A stretch of DNA of 64,000 nucleotides, taken from contig ML978222.1 in assembly GCA_010015745.1 (NCBI GenBank), positions 124,001 through 188,000 of the forward strand, in the 5' to 3' direction. The notes beneath the pieces were generated by a model, which saw only the letters and a program-made list of their open reading frames with translations, searched no databases and was not told the DNA's origin. Below are positions 34,347-45,296 of the stretch, in pieces; positions within the stretch are counted from its first letter, which is position 1, and each line of letters starts with the position of its first letter. Source of the DNA: Setomelanomma holmii. Its lineage: Eukaryota; Ascomycota; Dothideomycetes; Pleosporales; Phaeosphaeriaceae. A program made the translations under genes and the position numbers.

Positions 34347-34751
34347 GAATCGAGATGAGACAAAAGCACATGTTTTAGCTGGAGTTCTGATTTCGTGCTC
34401 GCGATGTGCTCATGTTATTTTCGTATGGCATAGCGTTGGTGCCCTGATTTTAAAGCATGCTTTGCGTATGCTCTTCGTTGTTGCAGGTTTTATGTTGTGC
34501 TTATGGGTGGCAAGCGCTTGGGCTCATCTCACTGAGGACAATCAAGATTGTAGATACGAGGACGTATGTACATGGTTGGGAAATTCAGATGCTATGACAG
34601 CGAAACGATTGGAAGTAACAAGAAAGAAACAGTCACGGCAATGTTCCGTTCTACAGTAACGCATGAGACACCGGCTGCCATAACACCAAGACCTCTATTC
34701 CCATCCATACGAAATTGACCTAGTGTAGGACTTCTTAAATGAGAACACATA

Positions 34752-34791
34752 ATCGGGACCCCCAAATGGCTATTCGGTGCCCCTATGAAGT
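34752..34791 (+). repeat. Left terminal inverted repeat of the MITE
   Basis: It begins ATCGGGACCCCCAAATGG directly after a TA and pairs with 35115-35155 on the other strand. Confidence 0.65.
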
Positions 34792-35114
34792 TTGAATTAG
34801 TAGCTGAAGCTTATTGTTAGGCTGAAGTGGAATCTTAGCAGCCTCTAGAAAGCCCATTACATGTACTAATTTAGATTCTACAGGGCGTTTTGTAATGTTA
34901 GGATCATAGCATTGTGCGTGTAGCGGATGAAAGGATAGAGGACTTGGGTGATGGGCTATAAACACAGGAATGCGGTAAAATTACTACATTTCTAGGGATG
35001 CAACAACAAGTCTTAGCATAGGGGAAGAAGAAACGCAGCCTTTCGTCTAAATCCAATATGTTCTTCGCTTGTATTCCTTACCTGGCGTGATAATAAATGA
35101 ACTTATTTAGGCGT

Positions 35115-35155
35115 ACTTCAATGGGTGCACCGAATGGCCATTTGGAGGTTCCGAT
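35115..35155 (-). repeat. Right terminal inverted repeat of the MITE
   Basis: On the minus strand it begins ATCGGAACCTCCAAATGG directly inside a TA and matches the left arm with few, mostly transition, differences. Confidence 0.65.
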
Positions 35156-35480
35156 TATGTTTCCCCCTCAATAGGGTCGCTTCCCTTCAATGACGGTGTA
35201 GAGGTGTCATCTTCTGCAAGTTCCTGGTCATGATCGATGTCACGACAATGAGTAGTTGCACGCCTTCTTGAGGTTGCCCCAAGCCGCCTTCGGTACCGGT
35301 AAGGCGTACTTTCGCGTCGCAGCAGGTCCATGGGTCCCTATGCACAGCTCAGCCTTCCCTCATACTGCATTTTTCATGCTCATACACAACATACGAAATC
35401 GCTTGCACTCTCGTCTCCTGCGCCGGGACCTGTAGCCATGGTCATTCAACGGGCACGGCATCTCGCAGATAAAGTTTAAA

Positions 35481-37739
35481 GTGCCCAGTCTGCGTCTTTG
35501 GCATAAACGCGAACACGAACCAATCCACGATCAACCGACCCATCCGCAGCTGTTATATCTGCCCAGTTTCACATACAAACAACTCGAGCCAGGTACTATA
35601 CGACTACTTTTTTCCCGACGATCTCAGCACACCCAATGCGCGCGCCTGGACAGTTCAGATAGCATACACCAACGATGAAGCAGTCATTTTCGACGCACTG
35701 TCATATGTCTGGGGTTCGCAGGCCAAGAAATACCCTATCAAGCTGAATGGTCGACATATGTACATTAATCAGAATCTTTACTCAGCGCTACCATTCTTGT
35801 GTCTGCCTGAGGGAGAACGCCCTGGGTGCCCCGTATGGATCGATGCTTTATGTATTAATCAAGACGATGAGCGTGAGAAGACTGAGCAGATAGCCATCAT
35901 GCACCAGATATATCGTCGAGCAGATAGAGTATAGGCATGGCTCGGTATCACGGATAGTCCGCGCACGATCGATGACGCCTTCGAAATCATGAAAAGCATG
36001 ATACAAGCTGGATGGCAGGTCAGGCAGTTGGACAAGAGAGATCGGCTCAACGCAATTCAGGAGATTTAAAGCTCCTGCGGACTTTCAGATATACAACCAG
36101 ATACCTGGACAATCGTAAGACACATCATGTGCAGTCCATGGCATCATAGAGTCTGGGTCAGTAGTACCAAAACGACGTGCTACTATCTCCATTCTGATAC
36201 AAGTACTTACTCGCCCGCCAGATTGTGCAAGAAGCTGCACTTGCAACCGAGATTGTCTTCATCTGTGTAGAGAAACTCTTCACCTTCGAGCATATGTGGT
36301 ACACAGCTACATTTTCGCAGTACCTTAAGGATCTACGAGACAAACATGGTAGTTTACTCGATACGAGTGTGTTTCGTAACAGTGCTACGGCATTACATAT
36401 CCGGCAACTAATGAAAGACGATTGTGTATCCGGCCAATGGAAGTTGATGTTTGCAGCCACAGCCACAGCGCTCTTTCATGAATGTCTCTTACCAGAGGAT
36501 CGCGTTCGCGGGCTCCTCGGGCTCCTACAAACCTCTGATCTGCCTGTGGACCTGGCTTACGTGGGTTCAGACATCAACATACTGTATACAAAGTTGGCCA
36601 AACATCTCCCGCTTACTGTGAATCCGCAGGAGCCACTATGGTGGGATTGGTTACGATATGCTGCGGGCTTCAATCGTAGCAAAGGCCTGCCATCCTGGGT
36701 GCCGGACTTACATCACATGGGATTAGGAGAAGGACCGACTGGAGATGTAATTCTACAAACATACGGCAATGATCCTGACCAGCATATATCACGCCTCGAA
36801 CCGGACGTTCCCCTCCGCACTCGAGCGAGCGCACGAGTGACTACAGTCAAGGGTGGAGAGGGCTGGAATGAGGTTCTGCTAAAGGGCAAGATCGTGGACG
36901 AAGTGAGGGAGGTATACGACACGATTCCTAGCTCATCATCCGTGCCATCGCGACCGCCCCACCTACCGGAGGCCAAATCTGAGGAGAAGCAAGAAACGCA
37001 CGAGTCGTCTATTGCGTGGGTAGCCGTATCGTGGATGCTAGTTTCATCGGAAGCAGGGCAGCTATATGTCGCTTGTGTAGTGTTTCCGAATGGGAGGAGT
37101 GCATTGCGGATGCCGTTCTACATAATGATCCAGAGGGCATTATAAACGGCGATGCTGCGCCGAAGCATCATACGATTGATCTGGAAATATACTACAGAAC
37201 GTTGAGAGGCGACGCCACGAACTTTGACATGATAACAGTCCAGCTATACGAGGAGTTTCGTCTTAACGGCCAGCTTCTGAGAAAGGTCATGAAGCATCTC
37301 GATACAAATCCAAGGTACGTATATATCATGATCTGCATCGAGCAACCTGAGCAAATGTGCCGAGTTCGATCGCAATAGTTCCAAGGTCAATGGCATTGAC
37401 GTTATCAACATACCTATCGAAGATCAGACTGACAGGGACTTGATGGATGCGACACGAGATGTCTTTCGATTATTTTGCGATATGTTGCAGAAATTGACGG
37501 ATAGGCAACTATTCCTCAGCAAAGAGGGCGGATTCGGCTACGCGATCCTGGGAGTGCAGCCTGGCGATGTAGTCTGTGTGTTTGCTGGGGTGCCAACTCC
37601 GCATATATTAAGAAATTTAGACAATGCGGGTGACCAGTCCGACAGGTGGCAGTTCGTTGGAGATGCGTATGTACATGGACTTATGAAAGGAGAGGCTGAT
37701 GCAATGGATGTCGAGGAGAAGTACATCGTGCTCGTGTAG
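35481..37739 (+). pseudogene. HET-domain gene, disabled
   Basis: The HET (heterokaryon incompatibility) domain is readable: FDALSYVWGSQAKKY, NGRHMYINQNLYSAL, VWIDALCINQDDEREKTEQI, HQIYRRADRV then AWLGI. It is broken by TAG at 35932-35934 (just before AWLG) and TAA at 36067-36069. The N-terminal YKQLEPGTIRLL is out of frame with the domain across a T6 run at 35608-35613. A further frame change occurs at about 37050-37110. Two good introns (36157-36221 and 37315-37378) remain, and the C-terminal region (GVQPGDVVCVFAGVPTPHIL, FVGDAYVHGLMKGEA) is intact. HET proteins trigger cell death upon non-self fusion. Both stops could come from CAG/CAA by C-to-T change, as in RIP, but the ancestral codons are not known. 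Confidence 0.85.
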
Positions 37740-37953
37740 CGCCTGCGTGGCTTACATTTGCCTGGCGACCTACTCCGAGCACATGATGAGGCTGAAGACA
37801 GTGTGATTCGTGGCTGTCAATCATATCCATGTTGCGAGAGCAATTTGAATAAGTGCTGATATGCCTCACACAATAAGGACTGTATAGATCAGAGAAGCTT
37901 CTATTTCTCAACGATACACGAAATCAACGTGGTCAACTTTGGTGGACTAGCGC

Positions 37954-40900
37954 CTATTTCGACCAAAACACTATGAGATCGTCAATGTCTTGATCGTCCA
38001 AGTCTGCCGGACTCTTCTTGATTCCCAACACGCTATCATTTCGCGTACTCCTCAATTTATGATACACCTGATAGCACTTCGCCAACTCATTCTCCGCCTC
38101 TTCCACCCTCCCTAGGCCCGTGAGCGCCTTAAACCGCATCCAGCCCGCGCGCGTCTTTTCTGGCATATACGTATGCGACACGGAAAATGCGTCCATCGAG
38201 AAGTCGAGCAACACCAGTGCCAACTCATGATTCCCAAGCTTGATGTTGTGCTCTGCGACTTTGACGAACAGGTCAGCGGTTCGGTGGTGGCGATTCCCAA
38301 GCGTGGACTTGTAGTGCATGAGCGCTCGGCGGTGGTACTCGAGACTAGAGTCGACATTTCCCAAGGCGTGGAGAAAACGCCCTGTGATGAAGGATTCTCG
38401 GTCGTCGACGCCGTATTCGGTTTCGCGGTCTGTGAGGCCTTCGAGCAGTGTGCTTCGAGCGAGGTCGTCGTTGCCCTGTAGCCAGTATGACAGGCCAAGA
38501 TTTGCTAGCTGAGTTGATGGTTAGTGATATTTGTTTGTGGTCTTGAGGAGGGAGAGACTTGCTGGTAGGGAAATAGTGGTCGGTTTGAACTTGGTGTATT
38601 TGCGCATTTCCTCAATTGATTTCAAGAAGCACTCTTCGCCCTTGACCCAATCGCGATTCAGCATATGCGCATTGCCCAGCTCGTTCCACGAAATGGCCAA
38701 GCGCATGTCATCACTGTCGTGGTTTGAGCTGTCTCTGATCATAGTCTTGTTGAAAACCTTATGAAATTGAAGTGCGTCACTTGGCTCATTGATCTCGAGA
38801 GCAATGCAACCGCGGTTATGCGCCATCTCCACAATCGAATAATTCAGTTGCACAAGCTTTACCGAGCTATCTTTCTCCAGTTCTGGGTTCTCCAGGAGTC
38901 GTAGTTTGAGCGACTCGCATATAGACTGCGCCATGTTGTTGGACAAGATCGCATCCAGAGACTTTCCGCGCTCGTGTTGGTACCAGCCACTGTCGATGAG
39001 GAGGCGTGCAAATTTGTAATCTTCGAAAGAGTCAGGTGAAGGTGTGATGGAAGAGTACATGGTCTTGAGCCGTTGTACGTGGGGAAACAGCTCCTCGCAA
39101 TCTGCCCAACGCGCGACGCCGTGTCTCCAGGTAAGTTCTTGGAACGGCCATATCGCGTTGATTAACTCAACACAGGCCATGAAGTTTTTCCGGACGTCGG
39201 ACTGCCGCATTCTTGACCTTGCAACGTCTTGGACCAATTTGTGCACAAAGAGCTTGCGCTCGCGCTTGTTTCCAGTTATGAGTGAGCGTGCGAGCAATTC
39301 AGAGCGCGACGTTATATAGTCAACCTTGATGAGCCGCACTAGCCCGGAATCTCTGTTGCTGACAGGTGATGTGAAGAGCGATTCCGGGATAGCGTCGGGG
39401 TCGAGCATGGAGACAATGTTGATGAGTGGCTCGGCCTTGCCTAAGCGATCGAAAGCCCACACGGATGCGACGTTGTATTCGTAGTTCGACAGAGGTCGTT
39501 GGCTGTCCGTAAAACGCCAATCTAGGAACTGTTGGGATCCTTCATGTTGCTCGAACCATTGCAGAAACTGTACGAAGGACATATCCTGATACGCTATGAT
39601 CCCCGCCATCTGACTAAGAGCCAATGGCAAGCCACCCAACTGCTTGGCGATTTTGCTGGCCGATAATCGCTCCTCGGATGATGCCTCTCGCTCGGTGAGA
39701 TGGAAGAAGTAGTCTGTCGCCTCCTGGATACCAAATGGTTTCAGTTCTAGAGAAGCGGACCATGAATGAGGGTTGCGACTGGTCACGACAATAGATCCTG
39801 GTCCATTGTATGGCCAGAACTCGTTCAAAACTCGACCATCTTCTACACCGTCAAAGACCAGGAGCCAAGTCGCCAGTCTTGGTCTCTTTTCGCACGAAGA
39901 AGGTTTCCTCTTCTGAGGATTGACTAACCATCTCTTCACAACGTCTTTAGTGTACTCTAGGTCCATTGCGTCCCGAGAGTCTGCACTGACCAAGCCGAGG
40001 CCTACAGCTATATCTTTGTAGTCTTGTGCAATCTTGCCGGCATCTTCTGCATGAACCCATAGAACAGCATCGAACTCGTCTCGGTGTTTTGAAACAAAGT
40101 GTGCGGCCACTTGAGTCTTTCCCATACCACCAGGTCCATAAATGGCGTAACACCTTGGCCAGCTCAAGGGCTTGTTGTCCTTGGTGTCTTCTTCAACACC
40201 TTTACATAGAGTCTGCTGCATCATACTAAGTGCATACTCACGGCCAAAGAACTTCTTGTCGCGGTAGACTGGAACCATGTAAGCTGGTAGATTAGGTTCG
40301 ACAACATCGCTGGGTGCCGATCGGCCAAGAAATAATCGCTGGAGAAGAGGCTGCAGTACCTCGTCTCGATCATGCCCAAAGTAGGGCGGCCGTTCGATGA
40401 AACCCCAGTCTTGCTCATAGGACGAATCTGGCAAAGGGTCTACCTGCTCGCTCGTACTTGGTGGTTCCAAAAGTGGATCCTCATCTCCACAGGTTTCACA
40501 AAATTGTAGGCTCGATTCGCTTATACAGGTCAGCGCGCGCGAACCTTCTTCACTACGCACTGTTACATCGTCGCTTCTACCGCTTTGAGAGCTGTTTTCC
40601 GATGAATCATCGTTCGAATCTTGCCAAGGCAGAGATTTCACAGCGAGTGCTTCGAGGTGAACCGCGAGATGCTTGATGATGCGTTCTGATATCGATCTTT
40701 CTGTCTGTGTCTCGTTTAAACCAGGGTAGAGGATCATCTCTTCCTCGCTTGGGACATAGAAACATAGTGGGCATTGCTGGAAGATCATATGCGTGGGCAC
40801 TCGGCTTCGCTTGGCCAATATCGGCAGCTGGGACTCGGTAATGGACTTCGCATGATCTGCCCTCATATGCATGGCGTAAAGATCCTCGCTTTGGAAGGAT

Positions 40901-42417
40901 GCTACCGGATGTCCAGGGTTAGTACAGACCCAGCGGGCAGTATGTGCCTGGAGATGCAATGTCCAAGAGGTGCGGTCTCGAAATAATGCTGCGTCGTGTG
41001 CACATTCTTTGAAAACACACGTATAAGGCTCCAGATCTTCTAGAATATGTCGCCTACGGCACTGTTAGTGGCATGTCGGTAAGATCCAAATTTATTGAAT
41101 GATTAGAGATTCCTGTTCTGGTACTCAACTGTTGGAACTCATTCTTACCTCCAGCGGTGTGCCTTCGCATGCTTAATTGGTAAAATCAGACAGCAATATG
41201 GACACTCAAACTCCTTGCATCCATTGGCAGGTTTCGGAGGACGGGGTATGTCCGCTGGCGTGGCTGCTGATTGCGTGGTGTATGCTGTAGATTGGACTGA
41301 TCGTTCGTCTTCCAATGCAGTCGCTAATGGAAGAGGTGCATCGGGCATGGCTGAAGCTGATGTCCTCGATGGCGCTTGGTGCGCTCGAGCTCGTTCATCA
41401 AATAAACCCTGGGCCTCCGCTGGCGAATCATCTACAACACTAACTGCTCGTACTGTGGAGTCTGGATGTCGGTCGGCCCTGGTTGCAAGCGTCTTCGGTT
41501 TTGCCCCACCAGGTGTGCTTCCTACACCTGAAAGTTTCCTCTGATGGCTTTGTCGCCACAAGAAGCGCTTCCGCCGGGTCACGATGCCGCGCGACAGCTT
41601 GTAGCGAAGAAAGTCCGGCGCATCTGCAAACCTGTGTTTAACGAGCTGATCGGTGAATGCAGCGAATTGTTCGTTGATCCCGTTGCCTTCGTCATCAGTC
41701 ATGACGAACCTTTCCACGCGGTCGTTTTGACTGAATCTCGATGGTTGTCTTATCATCAAGGAAAGTCGATAGAGTCGATCAATAGCTTTCTCGATGCCCG
41801 ACCATCTCATACTCTCTAGAGGCTTCTCGAACATCGACTCTGATGCAAGTCCATCTTGCAGCGAATCAGTTTCTGTACCTTGAAATGACGAGGACACAGC
41901 GGAAGAGTCCGAGGGCTGAAAAGATCCAGTCCCGTTGAGGTTGCTGTCTTCGATAGGGCTGTCCGCACGCGTGAGAACATCAGCTGTCGCATCCGGTCTG
42001 ATTGTTTCGATTGCTATGCGATGTGTCAGCAAGGTGAAGTTTAGAGCATCACTGACAACAAAAGGATCGACGTGGCGGAAAGAAGCTGTGACATAGCTTG
42101 TATAATGCTGGCCAAGGCCCTAGCGACTCACCTCTTGTAATAAAATCGGCCAAAGACCTCAGGAACACCAACATAAATTGCTTCGTTTCTTCGCTATCCC
42201 GGAGTCGATAATCAAGCGAGGCGTGATCTTCTGCAAACGCTCCGATGTTTCCAGCCCACATCTTGAACCGTGCGGATTGATCTTCGATGCGAATGACATC
42301 ATGGAAAGTGTCGTCGGCCTCATTGTTTGAGTGTATCTCTGTTTCAGTCCCAATGAGAAGCTGAAATCGATCGACGCAATCCTGAGCAGCTGCACGAATA
42401 TCGAACGACGCCATCAT
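37954..42417 (-). CDS. NLR-like STAND protein: fungal N-terminal region, C2H2 fingers, NB-ARC, TPR
   Basis: Four exons read leftward: 42417-42132, 42013-41149, 41053-38559 and 38504-37954; introns 118, 95 and 54 nt; 1398 residues. The N-terminus (FDIRAAAQDCVDRF, KMWAGNIGAFAEDHASLDYR, RRKRFLWRQSHQRKL) is the conserved region that precedes C2H2 fingers in many Pezizomycotina proteins. Finger-like segments follow (CPYCCLILPIKHAKAHRW, CVFKECAHDAALFRDRTSW, CPLCFYVP). The NB-ARC ATPase has Walker A GPGGMGKT (about 690-697), Walker B LLVFDGVEDG, GSIVVTSRN and GGLPLALSQMAG. Helical TPR-type repeats fill the C-terminus (NELGNAHMLNRDW, LANLG-like units, HALGNVDSSLEYHRRAL). The layout matches fungal NLR relatives that sense ligands through repeats and oligomerise. 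It is convergent with the HET pseudogene and divergent from the DUF7580 gene. Confidence 0.9.
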
Positions 42418-42779
42418 TGACCATGTGTCGACTGCACCCACAACTTAAAGAAGACGGATAGTAGAGAGTAGACAAGGCCACAATATCGACACTCCGGTGA
42501 GGACAGAAGGACGTGATGTATTCCGTATGCCACTCAAGGCTGACTCAAATTGACCGAAAATGTTCTAGTGGTGTGCGACGAAAAGCGCTGAGTGGCTGGT
42601 GGAGACAGCCTGGGACGGGGCTGTGAGAATGTAAGCAGAACGACGCCCTTATGTGACGCCAATCTACAGCACAGCTCACCGGACGGGGGCTGAAAAGCAT
42701 CGAGTACCAGCACACTTAATCTGTCGCAGAGGCAGTGAAAAATCACGATCGATTTCAATCCCCGTGCCATACCTACACC
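42418..42779. promoter_or_regulatory. Divergent promoter between the NLR-like and DUF7580 genes
   Basis: A 362-bp region separates two divergent start codons, so the two genes may share control. No specific regulatory motif could be assigned by eye. Confidence 0.5.
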
Positions 42780-44533
42780 ATGTCTGGTGCCGAATTGGCT
42801 TTGGCCATAGTGCCCCTGGTAATTGTGATGGTAGAACACCACCAAACGGTTTTCCGTAAAGGCAAAGCGCTAGTGCTCCCCAAATCGAAGAACGACCAGC
42901 AGCTCGATTTCTTCCACGAGCTTCATGACGAGCTAGCACTCCTTCACATGACTCTTAACAGAATCAGAGAGAGGTCTATTCGAGAAGGAGATGATACAAC
43001 CCTGGAAAAAGCCATCGACCAGGCGCTTGGAAACGAAGCGCCACATTTCCAGACGATATTGGGACGTATAATGAGAAGCATAAATGACCTCGTCAGTGAG
43101 AGGTCGATTGCCTTAGCAAAAAAAGATACGGTAAGCAGTACATAGATTATGCACAAGCTGGCGTACTGACTTTCAGGAAACTCCTGGCGCAATGCTGTCC
43201 AAGCTCGAACATTTCAAACGTTCGCTCGATCGGGGAGAATCTTCGGACTCGATCCGCGGTAGATTCCGCTTCACAAGGCACGAGAAAAGTCGTGAAGTAG
43301 CCCTGAGCAAGATACAGCGTGGCACCAAAAAGCTCGAGCGCCTCTTGGGCACATCAACGGAGATATTCGATCAGCCAAGTCGCAAAGCTCGGAAGAAAGC
43401 CCCAGCGCGAAGAACCAGGAGACACTCGGAAGACTTGTACAAGAAGCTGTCCAGCAAATGGCCTAGATCGGATGCCAGTCATGCTGCGCACAGGACCAAA
43501 CTGTGCCTCTGGAACTGCTGCTGTGCACATGAGCGTCAGAGCTCAGACGATAGTCTCGACATGGTCACGTCTGTGGCTGATAACTCCCAGACCAGATCGA
43601 ACTGGCAAGAGAGCACCATACATGTCAAGGAAAGGTAAGGCTTTCGTAGGCAGCAACCCGGTGTTTAGTAAGGTGTAGCTAACGAAGCTCAGTCCCGATA
43701 GGAATGACACAGGTCACGTTCGCTTCGCGAACAATGACAGCATGTCGGAACGAGCTAGTGTACCTCCTAAACCCGACATCGAGCCAGAGGCACTCTGCGA
43801 AATGTTCCGAAAAGCACGCGAGAGGAATGCGAAGCTTCAGCTTGTGTTCGAGGACGGCAAGCTATCGCAAGCAAAGTCGAAGAGTATGTGTCTGCAGATT
43901 TGGGACCAGCAGGACGTTCCACTCGCAAGTCTTCTAGGCAACCAAAACCAGGTATGGACGTTGCAGGACAAGTGGGTATTGGCGGTGATACTTGCGCATG
44001 CAGCCCTACACTGTCCTGCAGGCTCATGGTTGCGCGCAGACTGGAGTAAAGAGCATGTATCGTTTTTCAGGCGAGGTGCGACTCAACAAGCAGATCTCAG
44101 CCATCCATTTCTGACACTGGATTTCGACAATCAGCCTGCAGGCATCAGCGTCGATGGTTCGGACGCCTTGTTCGAGCCGCAACCGACCCTACTGTCACTA
44201 GGTATATTGCTTTTAGAAGTCATTAAGGGCACGGCGATAGAGACACACCATTCTCCAGAGGACTTGATCGACGGCCGGCCCAACGAATACACAAACTTGA
44301 CAACAGCGCTCCGTCTCCTCGAGAAGTCGAACGGTGATCTTTTCGTAGGCTATCGCAAGGCTGTGAAAGCGTGTCTCGAGTGGGATACCGCAAATGGCGA
44401 ACTTCAACACGAGGAATTTGCGAGGCGCATGTATGAGGTCATTGTCGAGCCTCTCGAACGCGAGCTAGAACATGGTTTCGAAATATCGCCAGATAATCTA
44501 GGGTTGACAGGATTGAGAGGTATCAAAGTGTGA
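42780..44533 (+). CDS. DUF7580-type protein
   Basis: Exons 42780-43130, 43177-43634 and 43693-44533; introns 46 and 58 nt; 549 residues. The N-terminus MSGAELALAIVPLVIVMVEH, then a helical segment with DFFHELHDELALLHMTLNRI, resembles the starts of fungal HeLo/SesA-like and DUF7580 proteins. The C-terminal half carries the DUF7580 pattern: WTLQDKWVLAVILAHAALHC, SWLRADWSKEHVSFF, PQPTLLSLGILLLEVIKG and a final AVKACLEWD segment. This half resembles a degenerate kinase-like fold in outline, but no catalytic residues are seen. The family is confined to filamentous ascomycetes and uncharacterised; its position head-to-head with the NLR-like gene hints at a self-recognition or stress role. Confidence 0.85.
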
Positions 44534-44898
44534 AGCAGTGAAATGGATGTTGAGCTACTGGGAAAAGCTGGAGAGAGCGCATTCTTGTTCTGGTTGAGGA
44601 AATCGCAAGCGAACTATAGCGCGGCTTAATTACCCCGCCTTCAGGGGCGCAGGTGACTTCCAAGGGACCTTGAGACATCTACTCAGCCTCGAGCTTTTAA
44701 TGTTACTTCTCCAATCTGATTTCGAATAGTTGATGCGTTAAAATCTAACCGCACTTCTGATAGGAGTGCCATTAGTCAATCTGTTAACGCTTCTCCCTTT
44801 CCAAGAAAAAAACGCCGTGAGTGCGGGTCCACTATCTATCTCCTTACGCTAATGTCAGTTACTTGCCGTAGTACGTTATAGTACATTATAGTTCAAAG
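44534..44898. other. Intergenic, short repeat before a small ORF
   Basis: It contains a near-perfect tandem of agtacgttat / agtacattat at about 44870-44890. No gene is seen. Confidence 0.4.
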
Positions 44899-45171
44899 AT
44901 GGTGGGCCAAACGAGTGAGCCCGCCACGGCTCTTTCATCCCGTATACCTACCACAACGACATCGTCGACCAGCGACACCAAAAGTCAGCCGTGGCGCGCC
45001 GTCTGGCCGGCACCTCGCGAGTCGCAACCACAAGGGCAGATCTATGGTTTCAAGAAGGGAGAAACCATGGTATTCGATGGAAATGCTGGCAACTTCTTTG
45101 CTAGAGATGGCTGGGTTCTTGAACAAGAGAGCAGCACTCAGGCGCCAGCGCCTGAGCAAAAGCCACAATAG
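44899..45171 (+). CDS. Small hypothetical protein
   Basis: An intronless frame of 90 residues from the ATG at 44899: a Ser/Thr-rich start, then WRAVWPAPRESQPQGQIYGF, KKGETMVFDGNAGNFFARDG and a Gln/Pro-rich end. The central segment looks like a real globular protein fragment, but I do not recognise the family. It is convergent with the CmcJ-like gene, 125 bp away. It could be chance. Confidence 0.4.
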   Translation: MVGQTSEPATALSSRIPTTTTSSTSDTKSQPWRAVWPAPRESQPQGQIYGFKKGETMVFDGNAGNFFARDGWVLEQESSTQAPAPEQKPQ

Positions 45172-45296
45172 TTTGCGACGAGGCAAAAGGCGAGAAGAGG
45201 ATTCAGCCTGGAATACAACAGGGCATCACTACAACGGTCGTAGGGACATCATCTACCCTGCCTTACGCTTACAAGGCCTGCGCATTCTATATAGCA

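Larger units (their letters stand above)
34752..35155. mobile_element. MITE-like element with TA target duplication
   Basis: Two imperfect inverted repeats of about 40 bp (34752-34791 and 35115-35155) bound an AT-rich core of about 320 bp. Each is flanked outside by TA (34750-34751 and 35156-35157), the target duplication of Tc1/mariner-type elements. The arms differ at about five sites, four being C/T or G/A, plus one indel. The core has no transposase frame. It fits a non-autonomous miniature element, old enough to have diverged. Confidence 0.65.

Noticed and set aside
36157..36221. Considered as an insertion in the HET gene
   Set aside because: It has proper donor and acceptor sites and restores the reading frame, so it is an intron.
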